Assembly: GCF_001446935.1 (NCBI RefSeq)
Contig: NZ_LKKK01000011.1
Span: 248,001-312,000 of the forward strand
DNA from: Pseudomonas sp. TTU2014-080ASC
GTDB lineage: Bacteria; Pseudomonadota; Gammaproteobacteria; Pseudomonadales; Pseudomonadaceae
Length of the DNA: 64,000 bases
Reading direction: 5' to 3'
In this document: positions 46,085 through 53,501 of the stretch, in pieces
Layout of the letters: each line of letters opens with the position of its first letter
How positions within the stretch are numbered: the stretch's first letter is position 1
The notes under the pieces: model-generated
The model's input: the letters and a program-made list of their open reading frames with translations, nothing else
Told to the model about the DNA's origin: nothing
Database searches by the model: none
Translations under genes and position numbers: made by a program

Positions 46085-46438
46085 GTGTCCGCTCGCCACA
46101 TTGATCATGAGACGTTGAGAGTCCTGCAGGATGTTCTGGAGGATGAGTATCCGCACTTGCTTGAGGCTTACCTCAGTGACTCAACGGCGCGCCTGGATCA
46201 GCTGCGCCAGGCCTTGCGGAACAATGATGCAGAAGCTCTCTGGCAGACCGCACACAGCTTTAAAGGCAGCAACAGTAATGTTGGCGCGCCCTTGCTGACG
46301 GAGTTGTGCCTGCAACTGGAAACTGCGGCACGAGCTTGCCAGATGAATCGCGCTGGAGAGTTGCTGGAGCAAGCTGAGCGCGAGTTTGAGTTGATCCATT
46401 CCCTGATCAGGGCCGAATTGCAGCTATTTGGTGCCTGA
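46085..46438 (+). CDS. Histidine phosphotransfer (Hpt) domain protein
   Basis: A 117-residue single Hpt domain with the phospho-accepting H57 in TAHSFKGSNSNVGA and the four-helix pattern of the family. GTG start at 46085. In P. putida-type genomes (from memory) the same interval holds a STAS anti-sigma antagonist and a PP2C response regulator followed by Hpt, equivalent to the HptB-HsbR-HsbA pathway. Here only the Hpt gene is present. It probably relays a phosphate from a hybrid kinase encoded elsewhere and may affect flagellar or surface-growth control. Confidence 0.85.
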   Translation: MSARHIDHETLRVLQDVLEDEYPHLLEAYLSDSTARLDQLRQALRNNDAEALWQTAHSFKGSNSNVGAPLLTELCLQLETAARACQMNRAGELLEQAEREFELIHSLIRAELQLFGA

Positions 46439-46468
46439 CGTTCAGTTTCTGCATTCTCGCTTTGCAAG

Positions 46469-46485
46469 TTGGCCCGGTCCTTGCT
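46469..46485 (+). promoter_or_regulatory. RpoN (sigma-54) promoter of fliK
   Basis: TTGGCCC-ggtcc-TTGCT with GG at 46471-46472 and GC at 46483-46484, exact -24/-12 spacing, 38 bp upstream of the fliK start. Confidence 0.82.
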
Positions 46486-46522
46486 CTGTCATGAGCATAA
46501 TCCACTTGTACGGAGAGTATGC

Positions 46523-47749
46523 ATGTCCGTTGCTCCCGATCTGCTGCTGAACTCAGCCGCAGAAATCAAAACCCGCAGTGCTCCTTCCCAGAGTGCAGCC
46601 AAAGCCGCCGGGCCCAGTCAGAAAGAGGCTTCCAGCTTCTCTGACGTGTATGCCAAAGAGCGTCAGGCACAGGCTGCTGAGCGTCGCGACGCCACGGCCA
46701 AGCAGGCGCGTGAGGCTGAGGCGGGTGATTCCGCAGTCAAAGAACCAGCGCCGCAGGCTGATGCCGTGACGGAAGAAATTGCCGACAGCGGCAATGACTT
46801 GCCGGATGAAAGCCAGGACACCGCTGCGATTGACCCGTTACTGCTGTTTGGCGTGGGTACTGACACTGCGGACAATAGCTTGACGCAGGCGTCTGAGGGT
46901 GACGTTTTATTGGCTAACCCTTCCTTGCTAAGCTCAGGGCCGGCGACGTTGACCGAAGCTAGCTTTGATGCCGATCAAGATGCGCTGAACCAATTACAAG
47001 CGGTGCGCATGGCGTTGAACATCGGAGCGCAGTCCCAAGAGCAAGTTCTCAAGGGAGCTGTTTCCACTGATGCTACGGCAGAAAGTCTACTCGGCAGCCA
47101 GATCGTGAGTGATGAAGCGATCAGCGAAGGTGACACGTTGTTGGGCGATTTGGAGTTGCAGGGGCTTACCGGCAAATCGCTGGAGGCGTTGAAAGAGGGC
47201 ACTGCGAACAACTCGCAGGAAAACTTCATTAGCAAACTGAGCGCCCTGAGCCAAGCGGTGACCCAGCAGGCTTCTGCCGCGCGCGGCCCGGTCGTTGGCC
47301 AGCCTGTTGCCATGCAGCAAGGTGGCTGGAGTGAGGCTGTGGTTGATCGGGTCATGCTGATGTCCAGCCAGAACCTGAAAACCGCCGAGATTCAACTGGA
47401 CCCGGCGGAGCTCGGACGCTTAGACATTCGCATCAGCGTGAACCAGGATCAGAGTCTGATTACATTCGCCAGCCCGCATGCCGGTGTGCGCGAAGCACTG
47501 GATTCGCAAATGTATCGCCTGCGTGAAATGTTCGCTCAGCAGGGCATGGGCCAAGTCGACGTGAATGTTTCTGATCAGTCGCCCAACCGCGGCTGGCAAG
47601 GCCAGGAAGAGCAAGCAGATGGTGGTTCGCGAGGGCGCGATGGCAATGGTGGTGTGGCGGGTGTTGATGAGTCTGCTCAGGGTTCGGCAGTGGAGTCAGC
47701 TGCACACTTGACACAGCGTGCCCGCAGTTTGGTGGATTACTACGCCTGA
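46523..47749 (+). CDS. fliK: Flagellar hook-length control protein FliK
   Basis: The molecular ruler that stops hook growth and switches export specificity. The 408-residue protein has an acidic, low-complexity N-terminal region and the Flg_hook C-terminal domain (AEIQLDPAELGRLDIRISVNQ to LREMFAQQGM, about residues 290-350) that contacts FlhB. The ATG at 46523 has CGGAGAG upstream; the frame extends 18 codons further into the promoter. It is transcribed alone between an RpoN promoter and a terminator. Confidence 0.92.
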   Translation: MSVAPDLLLNSAAEIKTRSAPSQSAAKAAGPSQKEASSFSDVYAKERQAQAAERRDATAKQAREAEAGDSAVKEPAPQADAVTEEIADSGNDLPDESQDTAAIDPLLLFGVGTDTADNSLTQASEGDVLLANPSLLSSGPATLTEASFDADQDALNQLQAVRMALNIGAQSQEQVLKGAVSTDATAESLLGSQIVSDEAISEGDTLLGDLELQGLTGKSLEALKEGTANNSQENFISKLSALSQAVTQQASAARGPVVGQPVAMQQGGWSEAVVDRVMLMSSQNLKTAEIQLDPAELGRLDIRISVNQDQSLITFASPHAGVREALDSQMYRLREMFAQQGMGQVDVNVSDQSPNRGWQGQEEQADGGSRGRDGNGGVAGVDESAQGSAVESAAHLTQRARSLVDYYA

Positions 47750-47807
47750 CCGACGGTATTACTTAATCAGAGCGCTGTAGTTGCACTTCGCTCTGTTCTA
47801 AACTGCG

Positions 47808-47846
47808 AATCGCCCGTTCCAGTGCATGGAGCGGGCGATTTTGTTT
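47808..47846 (+). terminator. Terminator after fliK
   Basis: AATCGCCCG pairs perfectly with CGGGCGATT around a 15-base loop that itself holds TCCA/TGGA. TTGTTT follows. It lies 59 bp after the fliK stop and insulates it from the fliL promoter. Confidence 0.8.
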
Positions 47847-47926
47847 GTGAGATGGCGATAAACTATCACGGCTCCAGATGGCCTGTTTGGCAGGTCATGA
47901 CGCATTTGGGCAGGTTTGCTGAAAGA

Positions 47927-47943
47927 CTGGCATAACACTTGCT
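47927..47943 (+). promoter_or_regulatory. RpoN (sigma-54) promoter of fliL
   Basis: CTGGCAT-aacac-TTGCT with GG at 47929-47930 and GC at 47941-47942, a near-consensus -24/-12 element, 51 bp upstream of the fliL start. Confidence 0.87.
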
Positions 47944-47993
47944 CTTATCCCATTGAAAACGGATACAACTCCGAATAGCGACGGATTATTGGC

Positions 47994-48518
47994 ATGGCAA
48001 AGAAAGGTGCAGCGCCTAACCCCGTGGGCAACGATCAGCCCGCCGGCAAATTTAAGCTGATCATTCTGATCGTGATCGCTGTGTTGGTGGCGATGGCATT
48101 GTCGATTGGCGGAACCTGGTTCTACCTCAGTAAGAAAGGTGACGCTGCCGAGGCCTCACCAGCTGAGAGCACTGCGCCAACCGCCGCACCGATTAAGCAG
48201 CCAGCCATTTATGAAGAGCTGGCTCCAGCATTTGTGGTGAATTTTAACCACGAAGGCCGCGCCCGTTATATGCAGGTCAGTGTGGCCTTGATGGCCCGCG
48301 ACAAGGCAGCGCTGGATGCGCTGAAAGTACACATGCCGGTACTGCGCAATCGCTTGGTTATGCTGTTTGGTAATGCGGATTTCGGCGCATTAATGAGTGC
48401 GCCGGGCAAAGAATTGCTGCGCCAGCAGGCCACGGTTAGTGTGCAGGAGCTGGCGCAAAAGGAGACCGGTAAGGTGACGGTCGAACAAGTGTTGTTTACT
48501 AATTTCGTTTTGCAGTAA
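47994..48518 (+). CDS. fliL: Flagellar basal-body protein FliL
   Basis: An inner-membrane protein that supports the stator units. The 174-residue protein has one N-terminal membrane helix (about residues 21-43, FKLIILIVIAVLVAMALSIG) and a periplasmic SPFH-like domain beginning near YEELAPAFVVNFNHEGRARYMQVSVALMARD. It ends VEQVLFTNFVLQ, the typical FliL C terminus. It is the first gene of the fliLMNOPQR-flhB operon and lies behind an RpoN promoter and 13 bp before fliM. Confidence 0.95.
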   Translation: MAKKGAAPNPVGNDQPAGKFKLIILIVIAVLVAMALSIGGTWFYLSKKGDAAEASPAESTAPTAAPIKQPAIYEELAPAFVVNFNHEGRARYMQVSVALMARDKAALDALKVHMPVLRNRLVMLFGNADFGALMSAPGKELLRQQATVSVQELAQKETGKVTVEQVLFTNFVLQ

Positions 48519-48531
48519 TCAGGAGCCCTGT

Positions 48532-49503
48532 ATGGCTGTGCAAGACCTGCTTTCCCAAGATGAAATCGACGCGCTTCTGCACGGCGTCGATGACGGCTTG
48601 GTCGAAACCGAGGACGATGCCGAACCGGGCAGTGTCAAACAGTATGACCTGACCAGTCAGGACCGAATTGTCCGGGGGCGCATGCCGACCCTGGAGATGA
48701 TCAACGAGCGTTTCGCTCGTTACACCCGCATCAGCATGTTCAACCTGCTGCGCCGCTCGGCGGATGTGGCGGTGGGCGGCGTGCAGGTGATGAAGTTCGG
48801 TGAATACGTGCACTCGCTGTACGTGCCGACCAGCCTCAATCTGGTCAAGATGAAGCCGTTACGCGGTACAGCGTTGTTCATTCTGGACGCCAAGCTGGTG
48901 TTCAAGCTGGTAGACAACTTCTTTGGTGGTGATGGTCGTCACGCCAAGATTGAGGGGCGTGAGTTCACCCCGACCGAATTGCGCGTTGTGCGTATGGTGC
49001 TCGATCAGGCTTTCACCGACCTGCGTGAAGCCTGGCATGCGGTGATGGATATCAACTTCGAGTACGTCAACTCGGAAGTGAACCCGGCGCTGGCTAATAT
49101 CGTCAGCCCAAGCGAAGTAGTGGTGGTTTCCACCTTCCACATTGAGTTGGATGGCGGTGGTGGTGACCTGCACATCACCATGCCGTATTCGATGATCGAG
49201 CCGATCCGTGAAATGCTCGATGCCGGCTTCCAGTCTGACGTCGATGATCAGGACGAGCGTTGGATCAAGGCCCTGCGTGAAGACATCATGGGTGTCAGTG
49301 TGCCGCTGGGCGCCACCATCGCACGCCGCCAGCTCAAGTTGCGCGACATCCTGCATATGCAGCCCGGCGATGTGATTCCGGTCGAGTTGCCTGAAGACAT
49401 CATCATGTGCGCCAACGGCGTGCCGGCCTTTAAGGTCAAGTTGGGTGCACATAAAGGCAATCTGGCCTTGCAGGTGCTCGATCCGGTCGAGCGTCAGCGC
49501 TAA
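48532..49503 (+). CDS. fliM: Flagellar motor switch protein FliM
   Basis: A C-ring protein that binds phosphorylated CheY and changes rotation direction. The 323-residue length is standard. The N-terminal CheY-binding peptide is LLSQDEIDALLHG (residues 6-18), the middle domain contains the GGxG-type FliG contact (SADVAVGGVQVMKFGEY), and the C-terminal SpoA domain follows. It is 13 bp after fliL and 36 bp before fliN. Confidence 0.97.
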   Translation: MAVQDLLSQDEIDALLHGVDDGLVETEDDAEPGSVKQYDLTSQDRIVRGRMPTLEMINERFARYTRISMFNLLRRSADVAVGGVQVMKFGEYVHSLYVPTSLNLVKMKPLRGTALFILDAKLVFKLVDNFFGGDGRHAKIEGREFTPTELRVVRMVLDQAFTDLREAWHAVMDINFEYVNSEVNPALANIVSPSEVVVVSTFHIELDGGGGDLHITMPYSMIEPIREMLDAGFQSDVDDQDERWIKALREDIMGVSVPLGATIARRQLKLRDILHMQPGDVIPVELPEDIIMCANGVPAFKVKLGAHKGNLALQVLDPVERQR

Positions 49504-49539
49504 TTTTTTATCCCATTCAACGCCAGCCGAGGAAAGACC

Positions 49540-50010
49540 ATGGCAGACGAAAATCAGAACGAAGGCACTTCCGCCGAACAGGCGTTAGCCGATGAGTGGG
49601 CAGCCGCATTGTCAGAAGCCGGCTCGCCGGCCAGTCAGGACGACATTGACGCCATGCTGGCCGCCAGTGATCCGATTCCGGCACCACCGCGTGCGCCGAT
49701 GGAAGAGTTCAACAGCTCGCCAAAATCCAACGTGCCGGCGAATCTTGAGGGCCCGAATCTGGATGTGATTCTGGATATCCCAGTTTCCATTTCCATGGAA
49801 GTGGGCAACACCGACATCACCATCCGCAACCTGCTGCAGCTTAATCAGGGCTCAGTCATTGAGTTGGATCGTCTGGCCGGTGAACCGCTGGATGTACTGG
49901 TTAATGGCACCTTGATCGCCCATGGCGAAGTGGTGGTGGTTAACGAAAAATTCGGTATTCGCCTGACTGACGTAATCAGCCCGAGCGAACGCATCAAGAA
50001 GCTGCGTTGA
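49540..50010 (+). CDS. fliN: Flagellar motor switch protein FliN
   Basis: A C-ring protein of 156 residues with a SpoA domain (LDVILDIPVSISMEVGNTDITIRNLLQLNQGSVIELDRLAGEP) after an N-terminal extension rich in Ala, Pro and Glu. This extension is longer than in E. coli FliN, as in other pseudomonads. The N-terminal ASQDDIDAMLAAS resembles the CheY-binding peptide of FliM. It ends 2 bp before the fliO start. Confidence 0.96.
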   Translation: MADENQNEGTSAEQALADEWAAALSEAGSPASQDDIDAMLAASDPIPAPPRAPMEEFNSSPKSNVPANLEGPNLDVILDIPVSISMEVGNTDITIRNLLQLNQGSVIELDRLAGEPLDVLVNGTLIAHGEVVVVNEKFGIRLTDVISPSERIKKLR

Positions 50011-50012
50011 TC

Positions 50013-50435
50013 ATGCGTAAGTGGATTCTTGCCAGCCTGTTGCTGCCCCTGAGTGCGTTTGCCGCGCAGCCTGCCGTACAGCCTGCGCCGAGCAGTGATA
50101 TGAGCAGCCAGCTCGGGCAGATGCTATTAGGCCTGCTGCTGGTGATCGGCCTGATCTTCGCTCTGGCCTGGATGATGCGCCGTGTACAGCGCATCGTGCC
50201 GCGTGGCGGCCAAGTAATTAAAGTACTGGCGACTCAGCCACTGGGCCCACGTGATCGTCTGCTGCTGGTGCAGGTAGGCTCAGAGCAGGTTCTGCTGGGC
50301 TTTACCCCAGGCAACATCACCACCTTGCATGTGCTCAAAGAGCCTGTGCACCTGCCAGACACCGAACCTGCGACCGGGGAGTTTGCTCAGCGCCTGATGG
50401 AGCTGCTGGGCAAGGATCAGAAGGACAAGTCTTGA
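50013..50435 (+). CDS. fliO: Flagellar biosynthesis protein FliO
   Basis: A small membrane protein that helps assemble the FliP-FliR export gate. The 140-residue protein has a signal-like N terminus ([19 protein letters not shown]), one membrane helix (about 33-54, [22 protein letters not shown]) and a cytoplasmic basic domain with [24 protein letters not shown]. An ATG at 50013 is used; a TTG two codons earlier is less likely. The stop overlaps the fliP ATG. Confidence 0.93.
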   Translation: MRKWILASLLLPLSAFAAQPAVQPAPSSDMSSQLGQMLLGLLLVIGLIFALAWMMRRVQRIVPRGGQVIKVLATQPLGPRDRLLLVQVGSEQVLLGFTPGNITTLHVLKEPVHLPDTEPATGEFAQRLMELLGKDQKDKS

Positions 50436-51190
50436 TGAGTGCGCTGCGCCTGTTGCTGTTGCTGCTTGTATCGTTGGCTGCGCCGTTGGCGCTGGGGGCT
50501 GATAACCCACTGTCGATTCCGGCCATTACCCTGAGTACGGATGCAGAAGGGCAGCAGGAGTATTCAGTTAGCCTGCAAATCCTGATGATCATGACGGCGC
50601 TGAGTTTCATCCCAGCGTTCGTCATGCTGATGACCAGCTTCACCCGCATCATCATCGTGTTTTCAATTCTGCGTCAGGCGCTGGGCCTGCAGCAGACGCC
50701 GTCCAACCAGATTCTGGTGGGCATGGCGTTGTTTCTGACCATGTTCATCATGGCCCCGGTATTCGATGAGATTAACCGCGATGCTTTGCAGCCCTACCTG
50801 AACGAGCAGTTGCCTGCACAGGAGGCGATTCGCAAGGCAGAGTTGCCGATGCGCAACTTTATGTTGTCGCAGACCCGCGAGAGCGATCTTGAACTGTTCG
50901 TGAGGTTGTCCAAACGTACGGATATTGCCAGCCCTGCCGAAACACCGCTGACTATCTTGATCCCGGCATTTGTTACCTCAGAGCTGAAAACCGCGTTTCA
51001 GATCGGTTTCATGATCTTCATTCCGTTTTTGATCATCGACATGGTGGTGGCCAGCATCCTTATGGCGATGGGTATGATGATGCTCTCGCCGCTGATCATT
51101 TCCCTGCCATTCAAGATCATGCTGTTTGTCTTGATTGATGGTTGGGCGCTGATTATGGGCACGCTGGCTGCCAGCTTCGGAGGAACCTGA
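50435..51190 (+). CDS. fliP: Flagellar export gate protein FliP
   Basis: A core subunit of the export gate. The 251-residue protein has a cleavable signal peptide ([19 protein letters not shown]), four membrane helices and the family signatures MLTAFIR-like [31 protein letters not shown] and [28 protein letters not shown]. The ATG at 50435 overlaps the fliO stop by one base, a coupled start. It is 2 bp before fliQ. Confidence 0.96.
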   Translation: MSALRLLLLLLVSLAAPLALGADNPLSIPAITLSTDAEGQQEYSVSLQILMIMTALSFIPAFVMLMTSFTRIIIVFSILRQALGLQQTPSNQILVGMALFLTMFIMAPVFDEINRDALQPYLNEQLPAQEAIRKAELPMRNFMLSQTRESDLELFVRLSKRTDIASPAETPLTILIPAFVTSELKTAFQIGFMIFIPFLIIDMVVASILMAMGMMMLSPLIISLPFKIMLFVLIDGWALIMGTLAASFGGT

Positions 51191-51192
51191 CG

Positions 51193-51462
51193 ATGACCCC
51201 GGAAGTTGCTGTCGATATTGTCCGTGAAGCGTTGTGGCTGACCTCCATGATCGTTGCGGTCATGGTCGTGCCGAGCCTGCTGGTGGGCTTGGTGGTGGCG
51301 ATGTTTCAGGCGGCCACGCAGATCAACGAACAGACCTTAAGTTTTTTGCCCAGGTTACTCGTCATTCTTCTGGCGCTGATCTTTGCCGGCCCCTGGCTGG
51401 TGCGTCAGCTGATGGAGTACACGCAAAACCTGATCATGAACATTCCCATGCTGATCGGCTGA
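51193..51462 (+). CDS. fliQ: Flagellar export gate protein FliQ
   Basis: An 89-residue gate subunit with two membrane helices (about 15-37 and 55-78) and the family motif QAATQINEQTLSFLPRLLVILLALIFAGPW. The ATG at 51193 follows GGAGGA by about ten bases and gives MTPEVAVDIVREALWL. It is 2 bp after fliP and 1 bp before fliR. Confidence 0.95.
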   Translation: MTPEVAVDIVREALWLTSMIVAVMVVPSLLVGLVVAMFQAATQINEQTLSFLPRLLVILLALIFAGPWLVRQLMEYTQNLIMNIPMLIG

Positions 51463-51463
51463 C

Positions 51464-52240
51464 ATGCTGGAGCTAACCAACGCGCAGATCGGGGCCTGGG
51501 TCGGCAGTTTTATCCTGCCGCTGTTCCGCATCAGCGCTTTGTTCATGTTTATGCCGCTTATCGGTACGCAACTGGTTTCCGCGAGGATTCGGTTGTACCT
51601 GGCGTTGGCCGTTTGTGTGGTGATCGTACCGACGCTGCCACCGATGCCGCAGGTGGATGCCATCAGCCTAAAAGCCATCTGGTGGATCGCTCAGGAAGTG
51701 CTGATTGGCGCGATGATGGGCTTCGCCCTGCAGTTGTTGTTTCAGGTTTTCACCATTGCCGGTCAGATTGTGGCAATGCAGATGGGCCTTGGTTTTGCCT
51801 CCATGGTCGATCCGGCTAACGGTGTGAGCGTGCCGGTTATTGGTCAGGCCTTCATGATTCTGGTGACCCTGCTGTTTCTGGCCATGAATGCCCATCTGGT
51901 GGTGTTCGAAGTCTTGGCCGAAAGCTTTGTCACCTTGCCGGTTGGCAGTGGTTTTCAGGTTGAAACCTTCTGGGGAATCGTCACCCGCTTGGGGTGGGTG
52001 ATCGGCGCGGCGCTGCTGCTGGTGCTGCCCGCTATCACCGCACTGCTGGTCATCAACTTGGCGTTTGGTGTGATGACTCGCGCGGCACCACAGCTGAATA
52101 TCTTTTCCATCGGTTTCCCGCTTACGCTGGTGCTGGGCCTGATCATCGTTTGGTTGGGTATGGCCGATATCCTCAGTCAGTATCAAATCTTCGCCACCGA
52201 GGCCCTGCAATTCATGCGTGACCTGGTAAAGGTTAAGTAA
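51464..52240 (+). CDS. fliR: Flagellar export gate protein FliR
   Basis: A gate subunit of 258 residues with six or so membrane helices. Family stretches are FRISALFMFMPLIGTQLVSARIRLYLALAVCVVI, EVLIGAMMGFALQLLFQVFTIAGQIVAMQMGLGFASMVDP, and the C-terminal INLAFGVMTRAAPQLNIFSIGFPLTLVLG. It lies one base after fliQ and 3 bp before flhB. Confidence 0.97.
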   Translation: MLELTNAQIGAWVGSFILPLFRISALFMFMPLIGTQLVSARIRLYLALAVCVVIVPTLPPMPQVDAISLKAIWWIAQEVLIGAMMGFALQLLFQVFTIAGQIVAMQMGLGFASMVDPANGVSVPVIGQAFMILVTLLFLAMNAHLVVFEVLAESFVTLPVGSGFQVETFWGIVTRLGWVIGAALLLVLPAITALLVINLAFGVMTRAAPQLNIFSIGFPLTLVLGLIIVWLGMADILSQYQIFATEALQFMRDLVKVK

Positions 52241-52243
52241 GCC

Positions 52244-53380
52244 ATGGCTGAGTCTGAAAGCGGTGCCGATAAGAGCGAGGAACCCACGGAGAAACGCCTG
52301 CGCGAGTCCCGTGAGAAAGGCCAGATTGCCCGTTCCAAAGAGCTCAATACGCTGGCGGTAACCCTGGGTGGCTTTGGCGGCATGCTGGCCTTTGGTGGCA
52401 GCATCGGCAAAGCCATGTTGGACATCATGCGCGGCAATTTTGAGCTCAGCCGCGAAGTCATCATGGACGAAAACAGCATGGGCCTGTGGCTGGCAGCCTC
52501 CGGGCAGGTGGCCTTGGAAGCTTTGTTGCCACTGCTGGTGTTGCTGCTGATTGTCTCAATCGTCGGGCCTATTTCGTTGGGGGGGTGGCTTTTTTCAGCA
52601 GAAGCACTGATGCCGAAATTCAGCCGGATGAACCCGTTGGCCGGGCTTAAACGCATGTTTTCCATGCAGGCACTGGTCGAGCTGTTAAAGGCGCTGGCGA
52701 AGTTTCTGGTGATTCTGATCGTGGGTGTCAGTGTCCTGTCGTCCTGGCAGGGCGACTTGCTGGCCATTGCCCATGAGCCGATTGAGATGGCCATCATTCA
52801 CTCAATGATCATTGTTGGCTGGAGTGCATTGTGGATGTCCTGCGGGCTGATTCTAATTGCTGCGGTGGATGTGCCGTTCCAGCTCTGGAGCACTAAGCAG
52901 AAGCTGATGATGACCAAGCAGGAAGTGCGCGACGAATACAAGGACTCTGAGGGTAAGCCGGAAGTTAAATCACGCATTCGGCAGTTGCAGCGGGAGATGG
53001 CCAACAGCCGCATGATGCAGGCTGTGCCTGAGGCTGATGTGGTGATCACCAACCCGACGCACTTTGCGGTGGCGTTGAAATACGACGCTGAAAAAGGCAA
53101 TGCGCCGATTCTGCTGGCCAAAGGTGGCGACTTCACGGCACTGAAAATTCGTGAGATCGCCAACGAACACAAGGTTATGGTGCTGGAGTCGCCGGCATTG
53201 GCGCGGGCGGTTTATTACTCCACTGAGCTGGATCAGGAAATTCCCGCAGGCCTGTATCTGGCAGTTGCTCAGGTCTTGGCTTACGTTTATCAGCTGCGTC
53301 AATACCAGGCCGGTAAAGGCAAGCGTCCCGGGTCTTTGCCTGATCTTCCAATCCCGCCGGATCTGCGTCGTGACGAATAA
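52244..53380 (+). CDS. flhB: Flagellar export switch protein FlhB
   Basis: Controls the change of export from rod/hook to filament substrates by autocleavage. The 378-residue protein has an N-terminal membrane domain (four helices, about residues 30-215) and a cytoplasmic domain with the self-cleaving NPTH at residues 270-273. The start EKTEEPTEKRLRESREKGQIARSKE-like sequence near residue 8 is a family signature. It is the last gene of the fliL operon before the flhA promoter. Confidence 0.97.
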   Translation: MAESESGADKSEEPTEKRLRESREKGQIARSKELNTLAVTLGGFGGMLAFGGSIGKAMLDIMRGNFELSREVIMDENSMGLWLAASGQVALEALLPLLVLLLIVSIVGPISLGGWLFSAEALMPKFSRMNPLAGLKRMFSMQALVELLKALAKFLVILIVGVSVLSSWQGDLLAIAHEPIEMAIIHSMIIVGWSALWMSCGLILIAAVDVPFQLWSTKQKLMMTKQEVRDEYKDSEGKPEVKSRIRQLQREMANSRMMQAVPEADVVITNPTHFAVALKYDAEKGNAPILLAKGGDFTALKIREIANEHKVMVLESPALARAVYYSTELDQEIPAGLYLAVAQVLAYVYQLRQYQAGKGKRPGSLPDLPIPPDLRRDE

Positions 53381-53433
53381 TTACGCAGCCTCAAATTGCT
53401 GAATTCAGTCTGATTTTTGCCTGTTTGGCAAAG

Positions 53434-53450
53434 TTGGAAGGTTTCTTGCA
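53434..53450 (+). promoter_or_regulatory. RpoN (sigma-54) promoter of flhA
   Basis: TTGGAAG-gtttc-TTGCA with GG at 53436-53437 and GC at 53448-53449, exact -24/-12 spacing, 52 bp upstream of the flhA start. Confidence 0.82.
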
Positions 53451-53501
53451 GATCCCCAGTCAAAAGGCGCATCAGCGTCAAAAGTTTGATAGGGCTGGGG
53501 T

